64,000 bases of DNA from Hymenopus coronatus (taxonomy: Eukaryota > Arthropoda > Insecta > Mantodea > Hymenopodidae). The notes below the pieces were generated by a model. That model did no database searches. It was not told where the DNA came from and saw only the letters and a list, made by a program, of their open reading frames with translations. A program made the translations under genes and the position numbers. The DNA lies in the NCBI GenBank assembly GCA_030762935.1, contig CM060899.1:65522501-65586500 (forward strand), read 5' to 3'. Position 1 is the first letter of the stretch; each line of letters opens with the position of its first letter. Positions 11,446 to 21,520 of the stretch are shown one piece after another.

Positions 11446-14400
11446 CTGAAATATTGAAGATTTAAAATTAGAAACAATTCTCATAGAATGGCACAGAGTT
11501 AAGTCTGATAAATGGATATAACTTGCCAACAACTGTAGTTACAGATGCTTCATGTTTATTAATATCTATAAGACTGTTACTCTGTAACATGTTTAAGTGT
11601 ATATTAAAATCTTTTGGAGCTTCTATAATAAAAAACAACATTGAAACTAGGCAATTTGTGTACAATAAAGTGAAACTAAAAATATAAGGTATAAAAAAAT
11701 TGTTAATAACAAAACAAGAAGGTAATGTAAATGATTACAGAGCCTTAAATTTCTATAATTTATTTACTCATATGATTTTATATATATTTTAATAGTGTTT
11801 AATGCCAGCTCTTACTACTATGGCACTACAGGCAATAACACTGATGATACATTGAACAAGAATGAAGCATCCAGTGAATATGATGTTGTGGGAAACCAGA
11901 GAACCTGGAGAAAACCTGCCCCTGAGCTGCTTTGTCCACCACAAATTCCACATGCAGTTGCTTGGGATTGAACCCTTAGTGAGAAGCAAGTGGTTTAACC
12001 ACTCAGCCACAGCAGAGCCCTTACCCATATAAGCAATTCAGTATCAGAAAATAAACATCCAAAGCACTATTAGCAAAACATACAAATTGAACAAAAATGT
12101 TTAGCATACTATACCATATTAAATATAATCTCTACAACAACTTAAGACATAGAAAATACAAGTTATAAAAGGTACCCTTGGGTCTAGCATTTTTATAAAA
12201 AAACACAAAAGTGATGGAATTGATGTTCATCATGAAAGAAGATGTAATAAAGAAATGGGACATTAAAAGTATTTTGAAGAAAGGTGTGGTGAAACTCTTC
12301 TCACAAATTTCACTACAATGAGGCTTTATACCCTTATGTATGAAATTATATTTCATATCTGACAACCTCCTCATGTATCAAATTATGCTGTTTCAAATTT
12401 GATAACTGTAACAAGCTCTTTTCACAAATTTCACACTCGTGACTCTTTTTACTCTCATTCAGTATTATGCTGTTTCAAACTTGATAACTGTGTAAAGTTT
12501 TTCTGACAAATTTTATACTTGTGCAGCCTTATACCCACATGTGTCAAATTATACCCTTTCAAATGTGACAAATGAGTAAAGCTCTTCTCACAAATTTCGC
12601 CATCACCTTTGATGTCACTTCAGATCATCAAATCAGCAACTTATATAAGAACATACTGGCTTGAATTCTAGTAGGAACTGCTGAACTAACAAATCATATA
12701 TGGAGAGCATTTTTCCTTTCCAATGTTCATTTAATTAATTCCAGTTAGTTCTCCCCTTGTGTACATGGTACTCTGCTTTATGCCTAATTTTGTAATATTG
12801 CATTAATATTCTCCCTAGTTACAGGTGACAGTAAAAAAATGGCAGAAAATAAATAGCGATTAAAAGGTAGTCAATTTGTAAGTCAAGAAAGGCCTATAAT
12901 GAGTAATAAAGTTAACAAGTGTTTTTATTTGTCATAGCACTGGTATGAGTAGTTTTGTATGTTATTTTGGACTTGGACATCTTTGCATTACTTTAGTATA
13001 CATTGTTAATTAAATTTGTTGCAGCAAAACAGAATTACACAGTATCAATATGTCTGGAATTAGAATAAATCTTATTCAGAGGATTTTATTTTGTTTCAGT
13101 TGATACAAATCTGCAGTATATGATAAATGCCAATTAAACAAGTATGACATGCAGTTTGTACAATTTATAAATACTTTCAATTGTTAATTTTTAAGTTACA
13201 TCTTCTGATTCTTGAAAAGTAGCATAAAGACTGTTTATTATTCCTCAGAATAAAATCTAACTAGCTTTGGCAATCTCTAAAAACAGCAGCTACCTCTTTT
13301 GTGCCTATATGTAATCCCTTAAGAGTTAAGAATTTTCTAATCTATTCTAATTCTCAATAAAATCTGTTTTAGACATTTAATTACATATATCAAAATTACA
13401 AGATGTTTTATAGTTCATATCAAAAAGAATAGTACTTATTAATGAATAAAGTAGTGCAAAAATTAGTTGAATGTTTTAGAGATTAACCCACGCACACCCA
13501 CATTCAAATTACTTGTCTTTATAATATTAGTTTAGATAAATAATCAGAAGATTTTTTATTCCAACATTAGCCAAAAATCCAGCCTTACCTTGGTGATTTT
13601 ACTGGAATGAAGTCCTCATCCTGTAACAGAATAATGCAAATGTACATTTTCATACCATCATTTATACGTGCATTCATTCAAAGTCCTGATCAAGTTTTTA
13701 AAATACCAGGTTTGATTTATCCTAAATTGACATATATTTGAAGTTAATCAGAAACAAAGATTTGACATCACTTCGTGTAATGGGCTAAATAAAAAAAGAG
13801 CAGTGGAGAAGATATTAAATCTGATTAAAGCACTGAAAAAATAAATTTATAGTAAGCATTAAAATATCTATGGTTTGGATGGTCCAGTATTTTAGAGAAT
13901 TTGACATGATACATGCAAATGACTTTCTCTACCCAAGATAAAATCATGTCTTTGGGTCAAATTCATAGTTACTTGTAAAAAAGAGCCTTAACACATTGAA
14001 GCCCAGGCATTTGTTTAGTTGAAGGGCCAAGAAACTCAGGTTTTTTACACCTACTTTGACATTTTATTTATAGTACATCAATCAAATCTGCCAAAATTCT
14101 TGGTACAATCTGAAAGTATGGTATTCATGGATTCTCAACAAGTAAGAAAATAGCCATAATTTCTGTATTAATATTTTACTTTAAAGTTACAACGAGTATC
14201 AAATATGAGTTTGAGAAAATCTGCGTACAGCAGCTTACACTTCATTTATTGAAAGCTTGAAAAATTTCTCTCTTGGAATTGGAATTTTCCAGAGCTTCAT
14301 TTGCATCCTGACTTTCAGCTTCAGTTTGCAGAAATTGAGGAAAACACTGCATTTTAACATTTAAGAACACCAAACAGATCACGACCTTCAAGGAAAGTGG

Positions 14401-17171
14401 TGCGACTAACCCGAAAGCAGCCAATATTACTATTTCCCAATAGTTGCATAAAGTGAGGACATGGCAGCACAAATCAGACAACTAAACGATAACTTATGCA
14501 TGATCTTTGCCACATAGCCCAAGACCGAGTTACAGTTGTGGAATTGCATTAAAAATGTTAGAAGTACCTGCCCGAGTTATGCTCAGGCGTGGGCTTCAAT
14601 GTATTAAGCAATAGGTATTCTTCTTTGATAAGAAATTGTTTAGAATATTTCTGAGTTGGGTTTGTAACACTTAAAAGTTTCAAAACACCCTTTCATTAAA
14701 ATGTTGTTAAGGAATTGTTTATCATTTGGTATTTATCTAAATGCTTCCTAGATTTCCAAAGCACATGTGGCAACATGGCTCAACTGTTTCCAGTCATCCA
14801 GATGCACAAAGAAATGTGTAAATAAACATGACGGTTATACCATAACCAACCACCATTTCCTCTTTCCTGTTCTATTGTTTACAGCAATTGCTATCACAAG
14901 GCGATAGCTTGCAAATTTTGAATAATATTTTATTTATGTGGTTTATTTTAGCTTAAAATCTAGTAGTTTAAGTGATTATTAAAGCTTACATATTAATAAT
15001 TGGTTGAAAACATGCCTAAAAGTAAACATTTTAGTGAAAAAGAAAGAAATCAGTTCTTACGATATTGTAGAATACAGGCAATCAAACACTAACCCATATA
15101 TTGAAACACATTTCCCTTCCCTTGTTTTTACTTCTCCTATTCGAGAAACTACAACCAAATACCAAACATGTATTGACCATTATACTAGTTCAAAACCTAC
15201 ACTCTAAATTTACTGCTTAATTGAACATTTAATACCACAAAATCAGAAGTGCACTAACCTATGTATGGAAACACATTTCCCTTTCCTCATTTTTGTTTCT
15301 GCTATTCGAAAAACTACAACCAAACACCACAAATATATTAACTATTATACCGGTTTAAAACTTACACTTTAAATTCACTGATTAATTGAACATTTAACAC
15401 TGAAAAACCTTACATTTAACCCATGCAAGGCATACTCATCTCAAAAGTGTAGTGTCTAAATATGCAGCTTGGCAAAAATGTGCCTCACCAACCACAATGT
15501 ATAAGGATAGGACACTTCTGATCCGATCTCTCTCTATATGTATGGTTAGCCTGCACCAAGAAGAATGAAATGGACATTGAAGAGCTTATTAGATTAACAA
15601 TATTGTGCATTGAACAAACATTTTATAGTTTATCAGGAAAACATAGTTTTAGTTATTGAAAATCTAATGTTACCCTTCTTGAGAAATTTATTTATGAGTA
15701 CCCTAAGATACAAAGAGCTTTATACATTCAAAGAATATAATATAACCTTACCTTAAAAATAAATTCAATATAAAATGTCCAATAAAAACTAGCCAAAAAA
15801 CTAAAGCATTCACTCATAAAAAATATGGGATTTACAGGATGGATTGCAAATTATTGTGAAATTATTTATATAGGTACAATTAAACAAGAAATAAAGATCA
15901 CTTTAGGAGCATCAAATCCAGAAAAGAGGAAATATCAGAGCAGTGGTGCACTTTTTGAAAAAAGGACATGAAATGGTCAACTTTATGAAACTAATTAAGC
16001 ATAAAAGTCCAACTGGGCAGACTGCAGAAAAATTATTTTTATGACAAAGTTGACCAGGGTTGGTGAACTTTGCAATTCCAATGGAGTAGAGCAATATGTC
16101 TGCTGAATACAAAAATAAAAACCTAGTAACTTTTGGTTAGCATTTGTTAATAGAAAGAACACTCCAAATCTGTTGTTGGCCCAGAAATATTTATCCAAAT
16201 AATATAATCCACTGTTCCATAAACTGTCATAAAGAAACAGACACAAAGGCAAGAAGCATAAAAGCTTAAACACTCTATAACCAGAATCCTCAATGGAAAT
16301 GTAATTAAAGTACTTTTAAAGAATCTTAAAAACAAATAAAATATTACACACCAGTGAAGGAGGACATATTGAGATCAAAGATTTTAAAGAGTGAGTAAGT
16401 GCCCCCCCCTCCCAAAAGGATTTTTCCTTTTATTTCTAAAAACAAATAATGAAAATTAAGGTCTAGATCATATGTAATGAATGCAATATGCAAATTTGTG
16501 CCTTACGAGGTTCAGCCTTTAAGCTATTACACTGTCTGGAAATAAATCAAAGCAGTAACACTACCACACACATATATTATTGTATGAATCTCTGCTTTTG
16601 CTATATTGCTAGAATTTAGTCAATTCAATAGAGCCACCTGTACTAGCAAATAGCTTATCCTTAATAATTTTGTATTATGCCATTCAAGTATTCATCTGGG
16701 GTACAGGAAACAAAAATTCTAGCTGTAATTAAGTTCAACAAATCTTACCTTAATATCATCAGAAACAAATGTAGTTTTTCTTTCCAGCCACCAAGGTTCT
16801 TCCTTAATGTCTACTTTGTTATCCATGTCATAGTCACTGTTGTATGTCTTAACTTTTGTTATGGAATTCTCAGGAAGAAATCCTCTTTCACTCTGTGAAC
16901 CACTTCCTGTTCTGATATCTATCTCACAACTGTTACTGCAAATAATAAGATGTTTGTTGAAACTTTCTCTGTCACTATGTGAACAAAAGTTTGGAAAAGG
17001 AATCTCTGATTTAATTTTTGTTTTCAATGCCATATCACAACCATTGTCCATAAAAACAGCCTGACTGTTTGTTTTTATTGCAACATTATTGGTAAAGAAC
17101 TCTGCTTCATTCTCTGAGGTTATACTGTCTAAGAGAACATTCTCTTCTTTAATTTCTATTTTGGCATCCAT
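10044..17171 (-). CDS. zf2: poly-C2H2 zinc-finger protein, 618 residues, three coding exons
   Basis: The coding exons are 16749-17171, 13589-13620 and 10044-11445, giving 619 codons including TAG. All junctions are GT-AG and phases 0 then 2 keep the frame open. Residues 1-141 form an acidic region with repeated [I/V]KxE motifs, 142-152 the acidic linker DEDFIPVKSPR, about 153-227 a low-homology spacer, and 228-618 fourteen C2H2 fingers of 28 residues with linkers of the EGK[K/R]P type instead of TGEKP. Known C2H2 proteins of this form bind DNA in the nucleus; the target is unknown. zf3 lies upstream and zf1 downstream, same strand, so this is a tandem duplicate. The open frame reaches the exon-1 acceptor, so an upstream coding exon cannot be excluded, but the ATG aligns with those of zf1 and zf3, which have upstream stops. 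The array is truncated by a linker TAG. Confidence 0.85.
11790..12021 (-). repeat. SINE family B, near-complete copy
   Basis: The minus strand gives GGCTCTGCTGTGGCTGAGTG (box A TGGCTGAGTGG) and GGGTTCAATCCC (box B), then the body with GTGGTGGACAAAGCAGC, and the 3' end AGTAAGAGCTGGCATTAAAC. This is a tRNA-derived retroposon; the head resembles Ser/Leu-type tRNA in its D-arm but the arms no longer pair well. It is the best copy of family B in the window. Confidence 0.85.
12285..12602 (-). pseudogene. Decayed four-finger block inside intron 2 of zf2
   Basis: Four recognisable finger units occur in minus orientation (EICEKSFTHLSHLKG, KICQKNFTQLSSLKQHN, CEICEKSLLQLSNLKQHN and SEICEKSFTT). Stops, a frameshift and an internal deletion break them. 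A stretch just upstream (TGACATCAAAGG) resembles the spacer of the zf2 finger exon, so this looks like an older duplicate of the finger exon that is now intronic and non-coding. Confidence 0.75.
13589..13620 (-). CDS. zf2 microexon (32 nt), acidic linker
   Basis: Minus-strand TGTTACAG|GATGAGG starts the exon and CCAAG|GTAAGG ends it. It encodes DEDFIPVKSP plus two bases of Arg completed in exon 3. The same exon exists at 34496-34527 (zf3) and 54055-54089 (zf4), and its splice sites and phase are conserved, which is strong evidence that it is real. Confidence 0.85.
13988..14607. mobile_element. piggyBac-like MITE with TTAA duplication
   Basis: A 612-bp element (13992-14603) is flanked on both sides by TTAA. 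Its ends are inverted repeats, CACATTGAAGCCCAGGC on the left and TACATTGAAGCCCACGC read inward from the right, 15 of 17 identical. TTAA target duplication is the hallmark of the piggyBac superfamily. Inside is a 79-codon minus-strand frame (14242-14481) that I do not recognise; no transposase motif is visible, so it is probably non-autonomous. Confidence 0.75.
15088..15415 (+). repeat. Two-copy tandem repeat, 165-bp period
   Basis: Two adjacent units share GAAACACATTTCCC (at 15103 and 15268), GCTATTCG/CCTATTCG, AACTACAACCAAA and AATTGAACATTTAA blocks at the same spacing. Identity looks like about 80 percent. No coding potential is seen. Confidence 0.8.
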
Positions 17172-17205
17172 TTCACAATTGTTGCTGCTTTTGTTGGTGT
17201 TAAGT
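16749..17205 (-). CDS. zf2 exon 1: N-terminal acidic/[I/V]KxE region
   Basis: The exon runs from the acceptor CTCCACAG above 17205 to the donor AAG|GTAAG below 16749. Coding starts at the ATG at 17171 and gives 141 residues, MDAKIEIKEENVL to VSDDIK. Motifs matching psi-K-x-E include IEIKEE near the start, IKSE in the middle and VDIKEEPWWLE near the end. The region reads as four divergent repeats of a module of about 35-40 residues centred on Cys-Glu/Asp and KxEIKxE. No KRAB, ZAD, BTB or SCAN domain is recognisable. Confidence 0.85.
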
Positions 17206-17694
17206 CTGTGGAGAAAGAAATATGTCATGAATAGCACATGAGAAATTAAATATAAAATATCTATATGGTCATGAGGCATGGCCACTGCATATGGTTATGG
17301 CATGCATTTGTTATTACCCATCCTCACTTCCTTTCTGCAGTCAGCTCCTTTTGCATGTCTTTCAACACCATACACTTTATGTCATAAGATAAACTACTCA
17401 AATAAGGTGGCATGCACCAAACTAGAGTAAGCTCTCTTTCCATGGTAAACTACTATAAAAGAAACACTCAATGGCTTCCATACTTTTCTTTTTTGATCTG
17501 TTTCATTTTCTTCTGTTTCGGAGACATATCACAAGATTCATCACATGCTACAGATAACAGTAACCTTCAAATGTGATGATGTTTTTCCTTGAGCACCACC
17601 AATCCGGCAGCCAATTGGAGTGCTGCTGTGTTGACCTATTGCATTCCCGCTTAACTGGGGAGTAACACACTAAGTAATCCATCACTCAAAAATA
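17206..17694. other. Upstream flank of zf2, nothing recognised
   Basis: This should be the intron before exon 1 of zf2. I see no exon, promoter or repeat in it. Confidence 0.4.
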
Positions 17695-17990
17695 GAAATG
17701 ACATGTTATTTATGGATGCTCTTTAACTGCTGTGGTTCTCAGCATCCCATTCTAAATTGGGCATGAAGAACCGCTTAATTTTGCTCAGAGGCCTCTCTAT
17801 CAGACTTGAGGTTCTTTTACATGCCATAAATCTATGACACAGGACCAACAGCTTTAGTTCCCTTCCAAAGGAAGCCATGCTAAGGATTTGTACACCCGAA
17901 AAAAATCCATCGTCCTCCACCAGATTTGAACCCGCAAACTTGGGTATATGAAGTTAGCATGGTAACCATTACACCACGGTGGGAGACATC
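17695..17990 (-). repeat. SINE family A, full-length copy
   Basis: The minus strand has a head with GGTGTAATGGTTACC and GGTTCAAATCT near 17925-17985, the full body, and the tail GAGCATCCATAAATAAC. It is flanked by ATCACTCAAAAATA (17681-17694) and ATCTCTCATAAATA (17991-18004), a 14-bp target-site duplication with two mismatches. Confidence 0.9.
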
Positions 17991-18290
17991 ATCTCTCATA
18001 AATACTACTTGCACTTAGACAAAATATTCAAATTTTGCAAAAAATAATTCATAAGGAAGATGGGAGTAATGTTTGTAGCAGAACTATAAAAACCACCAAT
18101 TTTTATCCCAAATAGTTTTCATAATACACATGAATAAACATACCCCTGAATTATATTAGAATCATATAAGCACTGCAATGAGCTTTATTATATATATGTG
18201 TGTGTGTGTTCTATTACATATGTATTTACACAGAAATTGAATGTAAACTATTGACAAGTTGATATTAAAAGAATTATTACATTTATTATG

Positions 18291-18875
18291 CTTAGCAAGC
18301 TGTTAAAGTCGAGACAGGAGCAAACACATCCTTGTTAGCTGTAGAATGCTGCATCAGCTATTGCTTATGTTTATGTCTCATGTTTATTTAACTCTAGTCC
18401 CCACAGAGTGCAAGTTGCTGTTTAGTCAGGAATAGAGCCGGTGCAATGGCTTTTAGTTGTGAATTTGGTGGCAAATCTAAGAGGCAGGTATTGCATAGCC
18501 AGGGTCAATGTATTATTTTTACACGTGTTTTAAAAAAGACAGCAATGACAAATTACTGCCTGTTGACGTAATGATATGGAGGAAACACTTTGGATTAAAA
18601 GAGCAGATAATTCAAGAACTATAATAATATAGCATTTAAGAAAATATGTACATAATATGCACATATGCATGTTCAAGTTTTAAATTTAAAAACTGCAAAA
18701 TTATAGAAGTTTAGAAAAATCAGATAGGGTTTCCTTACATTGAGTATTAAGTCGCCAGGCATATTTGCATACTCAGTGTGCAAGCGAGAGGAAAATATGA
18801 CCTGGCAATGCAGAGCATGATAACACATCTCAATTGCTGCAGAGTAGAACTCTTCTTATTTGAAAAACATTTTAG
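18291..18875 (+). repeat. Dispersed repeat R1, internally deleted copy
   Basis: It matches 48045-48845 over both ends (TTGTTAGCTGTAGAATGCTG near the start; CAGAGTAGAACTCTT against CAGGGTAGAACTCTT near the end). Both copies carry an ATG followed by an open stretch (MAFS.EF...KS). The middle of this copy has lost about 170 bp present in the other. It could be a non-autonomous DNA element; the superfamily is not recognised. Confidence 0.7.
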
Positions 18876-19764
18876 TTACTAATTATTTACAATTATCTGA
18901 CATGTTTGCTTACAACCTGAAGCATTCTGGTGAAGGTACTATGAGAATGGCTCTCTCCAAGTGTAGTATGCTCAACCACAATATTGTTAACTGTAACAGT
19001 AACATTGAATCTCCACACTAATTTAAGAAAAATCCAAGGGTTAAATACGGAAATGTCAGTCCCTAGTGTTTTCAGTATGGATGACTGTATCAAAAGTCTG
19101 AGGTAGTTTGATACTCATTTTGAGGTTAAAGCATTTAGAAAAGCACTGTGAATATGAACACTACTAATGTCATTTTACAAATTGCCAGTTTCTGCTTTAA
19201 ATAAATATAATTCTAACCTTAATAGATACCTACAATAAGTATTCTCACCATCTCCCTTAACTATTGTCTACTTCTCTTTGCGTGTGCAGGTAAGTTATTT
19301 GCTAAAGTACAACAGTTTAATTCAATGATCTTTTGTGGTTGCAGGAATGATCTCCAAATTCATCAATTAACTCCTCGTAGAGCAGGGCTCTTATACCTGA
19401 CAGGGTTACTTGATATTGATGGATTTAAATCCACATTGCCATTGCTGCATTTCATGTCGTCGCCTACACTAATACTATGGCATAGGTTATGGTCATGTAG
19501 TAAACAAGGTCATAAAATACGCCTTTCTAATAATTTATTATGAGGAAATCTTTTAAAAACAACAAAGCATAGATTGGATATCATACTTATAAACCAGGCG
19601 AACACAGCAGTATATTTGCTGCATAACATTAGCAACATTACCCTATTGTCTTGTTACTATTTCATTATTCCAGAAGGCAAATCACAACTACCAAAAAGGT
19701 AGTTCTGCGGAGACCTCTTTTAGTATATACTTTTTTTTTTTCCCCCTTTTTTTAAGCTTTATTT
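18876..19764. other. Intergenic with a possible tRNA-like SINE
   Basis: At 19365-19545 there is a tRNA-like segment (GTAGAGCAGGGCTCTTATAC, then GGATTTAAATCC as a box B relative), perhaps a SINE head with a short body. The block near 18970-18990 (TATGCTCAACCACAATATTG) recurs at 39595-39615, so an unclassified repeat spans it. A T-rich tract with two C interruptions lies at 19730-19755. Confidence 0.4.
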
Positions 19765-20350
19765 ATGGTCCTTTTAACCTCTCAAGGTTTTATCATGACC
19801 TTACATGATTTACGACAATACAATAATAATATTTATAATTTACAATTACTAGTTTTTAAGTACATTTTGAGATTCTTTGGCTATATGGGTTTATATACAT
19901 TTATTTCTTTTGAGGTAATTAATTATTTTGGGAATGAGAGAAGCATCGTTGAGTATTGCATCAACATTTTTGGGTATATCAAACTGACTGTGTTGTTAAA
20001 CAAATTTTGGGCATAACGACATGAAGTGGGCTATAGTTAATATTGCATTACATGCTTCACATATTGGTGGAGGACTTTTATTTGGCAGATATGCATGTGT
20101 CAGTTTCGTATGTCCAATTCTCAGTCTATTACAAATTGATTTCAGCGATGTAGCTACCGTGATGGGTACTCTTGGGATGAAGTTCCGCGGACATCATGCA
20201 GCTTGCTTATGGAGTTGGCCATCCAAATGGTAAAACATTCTTTGAGTATTTTTCTCTTAAAATGTCCCACTGCATCATTAAAAGAAATTGCAACAGAAGC
20301 TTCCTGTATTGTACTGTGCTTTCCCGTATACTAATAAAATGTCAAGATCC
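19765..20350 (-). mobile_element. Jockey/R1-type non-LTR element, 3' coding end (decayed)
   Basis: Minus-strand translation near 20040-20140 gives RLRIGHTKLTHAYL, then PPPICEACNAILTIAHFM-LC, the zinc-binding tail (C-x2-C-x8-H-x4-C) that follows RNase H in many arthropod non-LTR ORF2 proteins. Downstream the frame runs to NYLKRNKCI before a stop, with one internal TAA. The sequence is 5' truncated and inactive. Confidence 0.75.
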
Positions 20351-20504
20351 TCTTCATTCGAGAACATGTTCCACAGTGAGCACGAATGGTTGGAACTAGG
20401 TACTTATAGCAAATCTACTTTTGCTTGTATTCGAAAAGAAATTGTGATTTGCTAGAACGTTCTCAGAACATGAACAGAAATTAATTAAAAAAAAACCTGA
20501 TGTG

Positions 20505-20665
20505 TTCCATTCACCAACTTTCTCTACATCTCTGTGACAAATTATTGTTAATAAGCTTATTCTTCTATCTACTTCATGCTAATCAAAATAAACATTAGCA
20601 GAAATGGTCTTATTACTTAGTTCCTTATAAATAGAAAGAAAATAAGGTAATATGCTAGGCTTAAT
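20505..20665 (+). repeat. M1 element, terminal fragment
   Basis: ACTTTCTCTACATCTCTGTG at its start and CTATCTACTTCATGCTAATC match the left end of the full copy at 58585-59380. Confidence 0.7.
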
Positions 20666-20699
20666 TAAGTCATTGACACCTATGTTATTTGCGTACCTA

Positions 20700-21520
20700 A
20701 TTCTCCACCAGTTGTTGGGGGTAATCATCTTGGAATAGCTAAAACTCAGGCATTAATTCATGAGATTTGTGTTGGTTGGCATAGCACCCGTGTTAAGGTG
20801 TGTCAGATTTGCGCTATGGCGAAGCCCAGTTTATACCATGTGAAAAGGTTTGGCGTCAGAAGTGGCCACTACGCCATTAGAGAAATATTTTGTTGCTTTT
20901 GTGAGCCCTTTTCCTAGATCCAACCAGGAAAGGCACATTTGCTATTGTTATTGTAGATGCTTTCACAGTGTAATATGAACTAGTGCCCTCCCTAATGCAA
21001 CGTCGCGGAGCTCAATTAAGCTCCTCTTTGGAATATTCGCGACATTCGGAGCTCCAGGGTTCAGTTACTGATACTGGGATGCGGTTTACTTCAGAGGATT
21101 TTAGGAACTTTTGTTTCATGTGGGCTCACCTTCAATTGGCTTTTAATTCCACTGGCCATGACTCCCATGAAACGACTCCTTTTCGGCTAATGCTTGCTTT
21201 TGCCCAAAATTCACCATTAGTCAATACAGTGCTTAAGTGATCAATTGCCAGAAAAGTTAGATGATGAAATTATTTGGCAAAATTCGCAATATGAATATGA
21301 AGCGAGCACAAATCATGGGTACACAGGAGGTATGATGAAAATAAGAAGCCTTGCCTGTTTGAGCTGGGGCAACGGTGATGAGTACTGAAAAACTAATGCC
21401 CATGCAGCAAAGGTAGCGCCAAGATACATCGGGCCGTTTAAAAGTATTGCATTGTACAAAGGCGTTTCTGCCTTGTTAGAGTAAGTGATAAGCAAATTTC
21501 TTTTATTTCCAGCAGACATA
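20700..21520 (+). mobile_element. Gypsy-type LTR retrotransposon, integrase fragment (decayed)
   Basis: Plus-strand frames give GGNHLGIAKTQALIHEIC (zinc-binding HHCC start), then VCQICAMAKPS, then TGMRFTSEDFRNFC and HLQLAFNSTGHDS, typical of integrase core and the QLAFNS box of Gypsy/412-like pol. Several frameshifts and stops interrupt it, and the catalytic Asp-Asn-Gly has become Asp-Thr-Gly. A C-terminal APRYIGPFK-like motif follows near 21420. No LTRs are recognised. Confidence 0.75.

Larger units (their letters stand above)
11446..13588 (-). other. Intron 2 of zf2
   Basis: This 2.1-kb intron runs from the microexon donor CCAAG|GTAAGG to the acceptor TTTCAG. It holds a SINE B copy (11790-12021) and a decayed finger block (12285-12602). 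From 12603 to 13588 I see only AT-rich DNA with nothing recognisable. Confidence 0.8.
13621..16748 (-). other. Intron 1 of zf2
   Basis: The intron contains a piggyBac-like MITE (13988-14607) and a 165-bp tandem duplication (15088-15415). The rest (13621-13987, 14608-15087, 15416-16748) is AT-rich and I recognise no gene or repeat in it apart from a C run near 16401. Confidence 0.75.
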
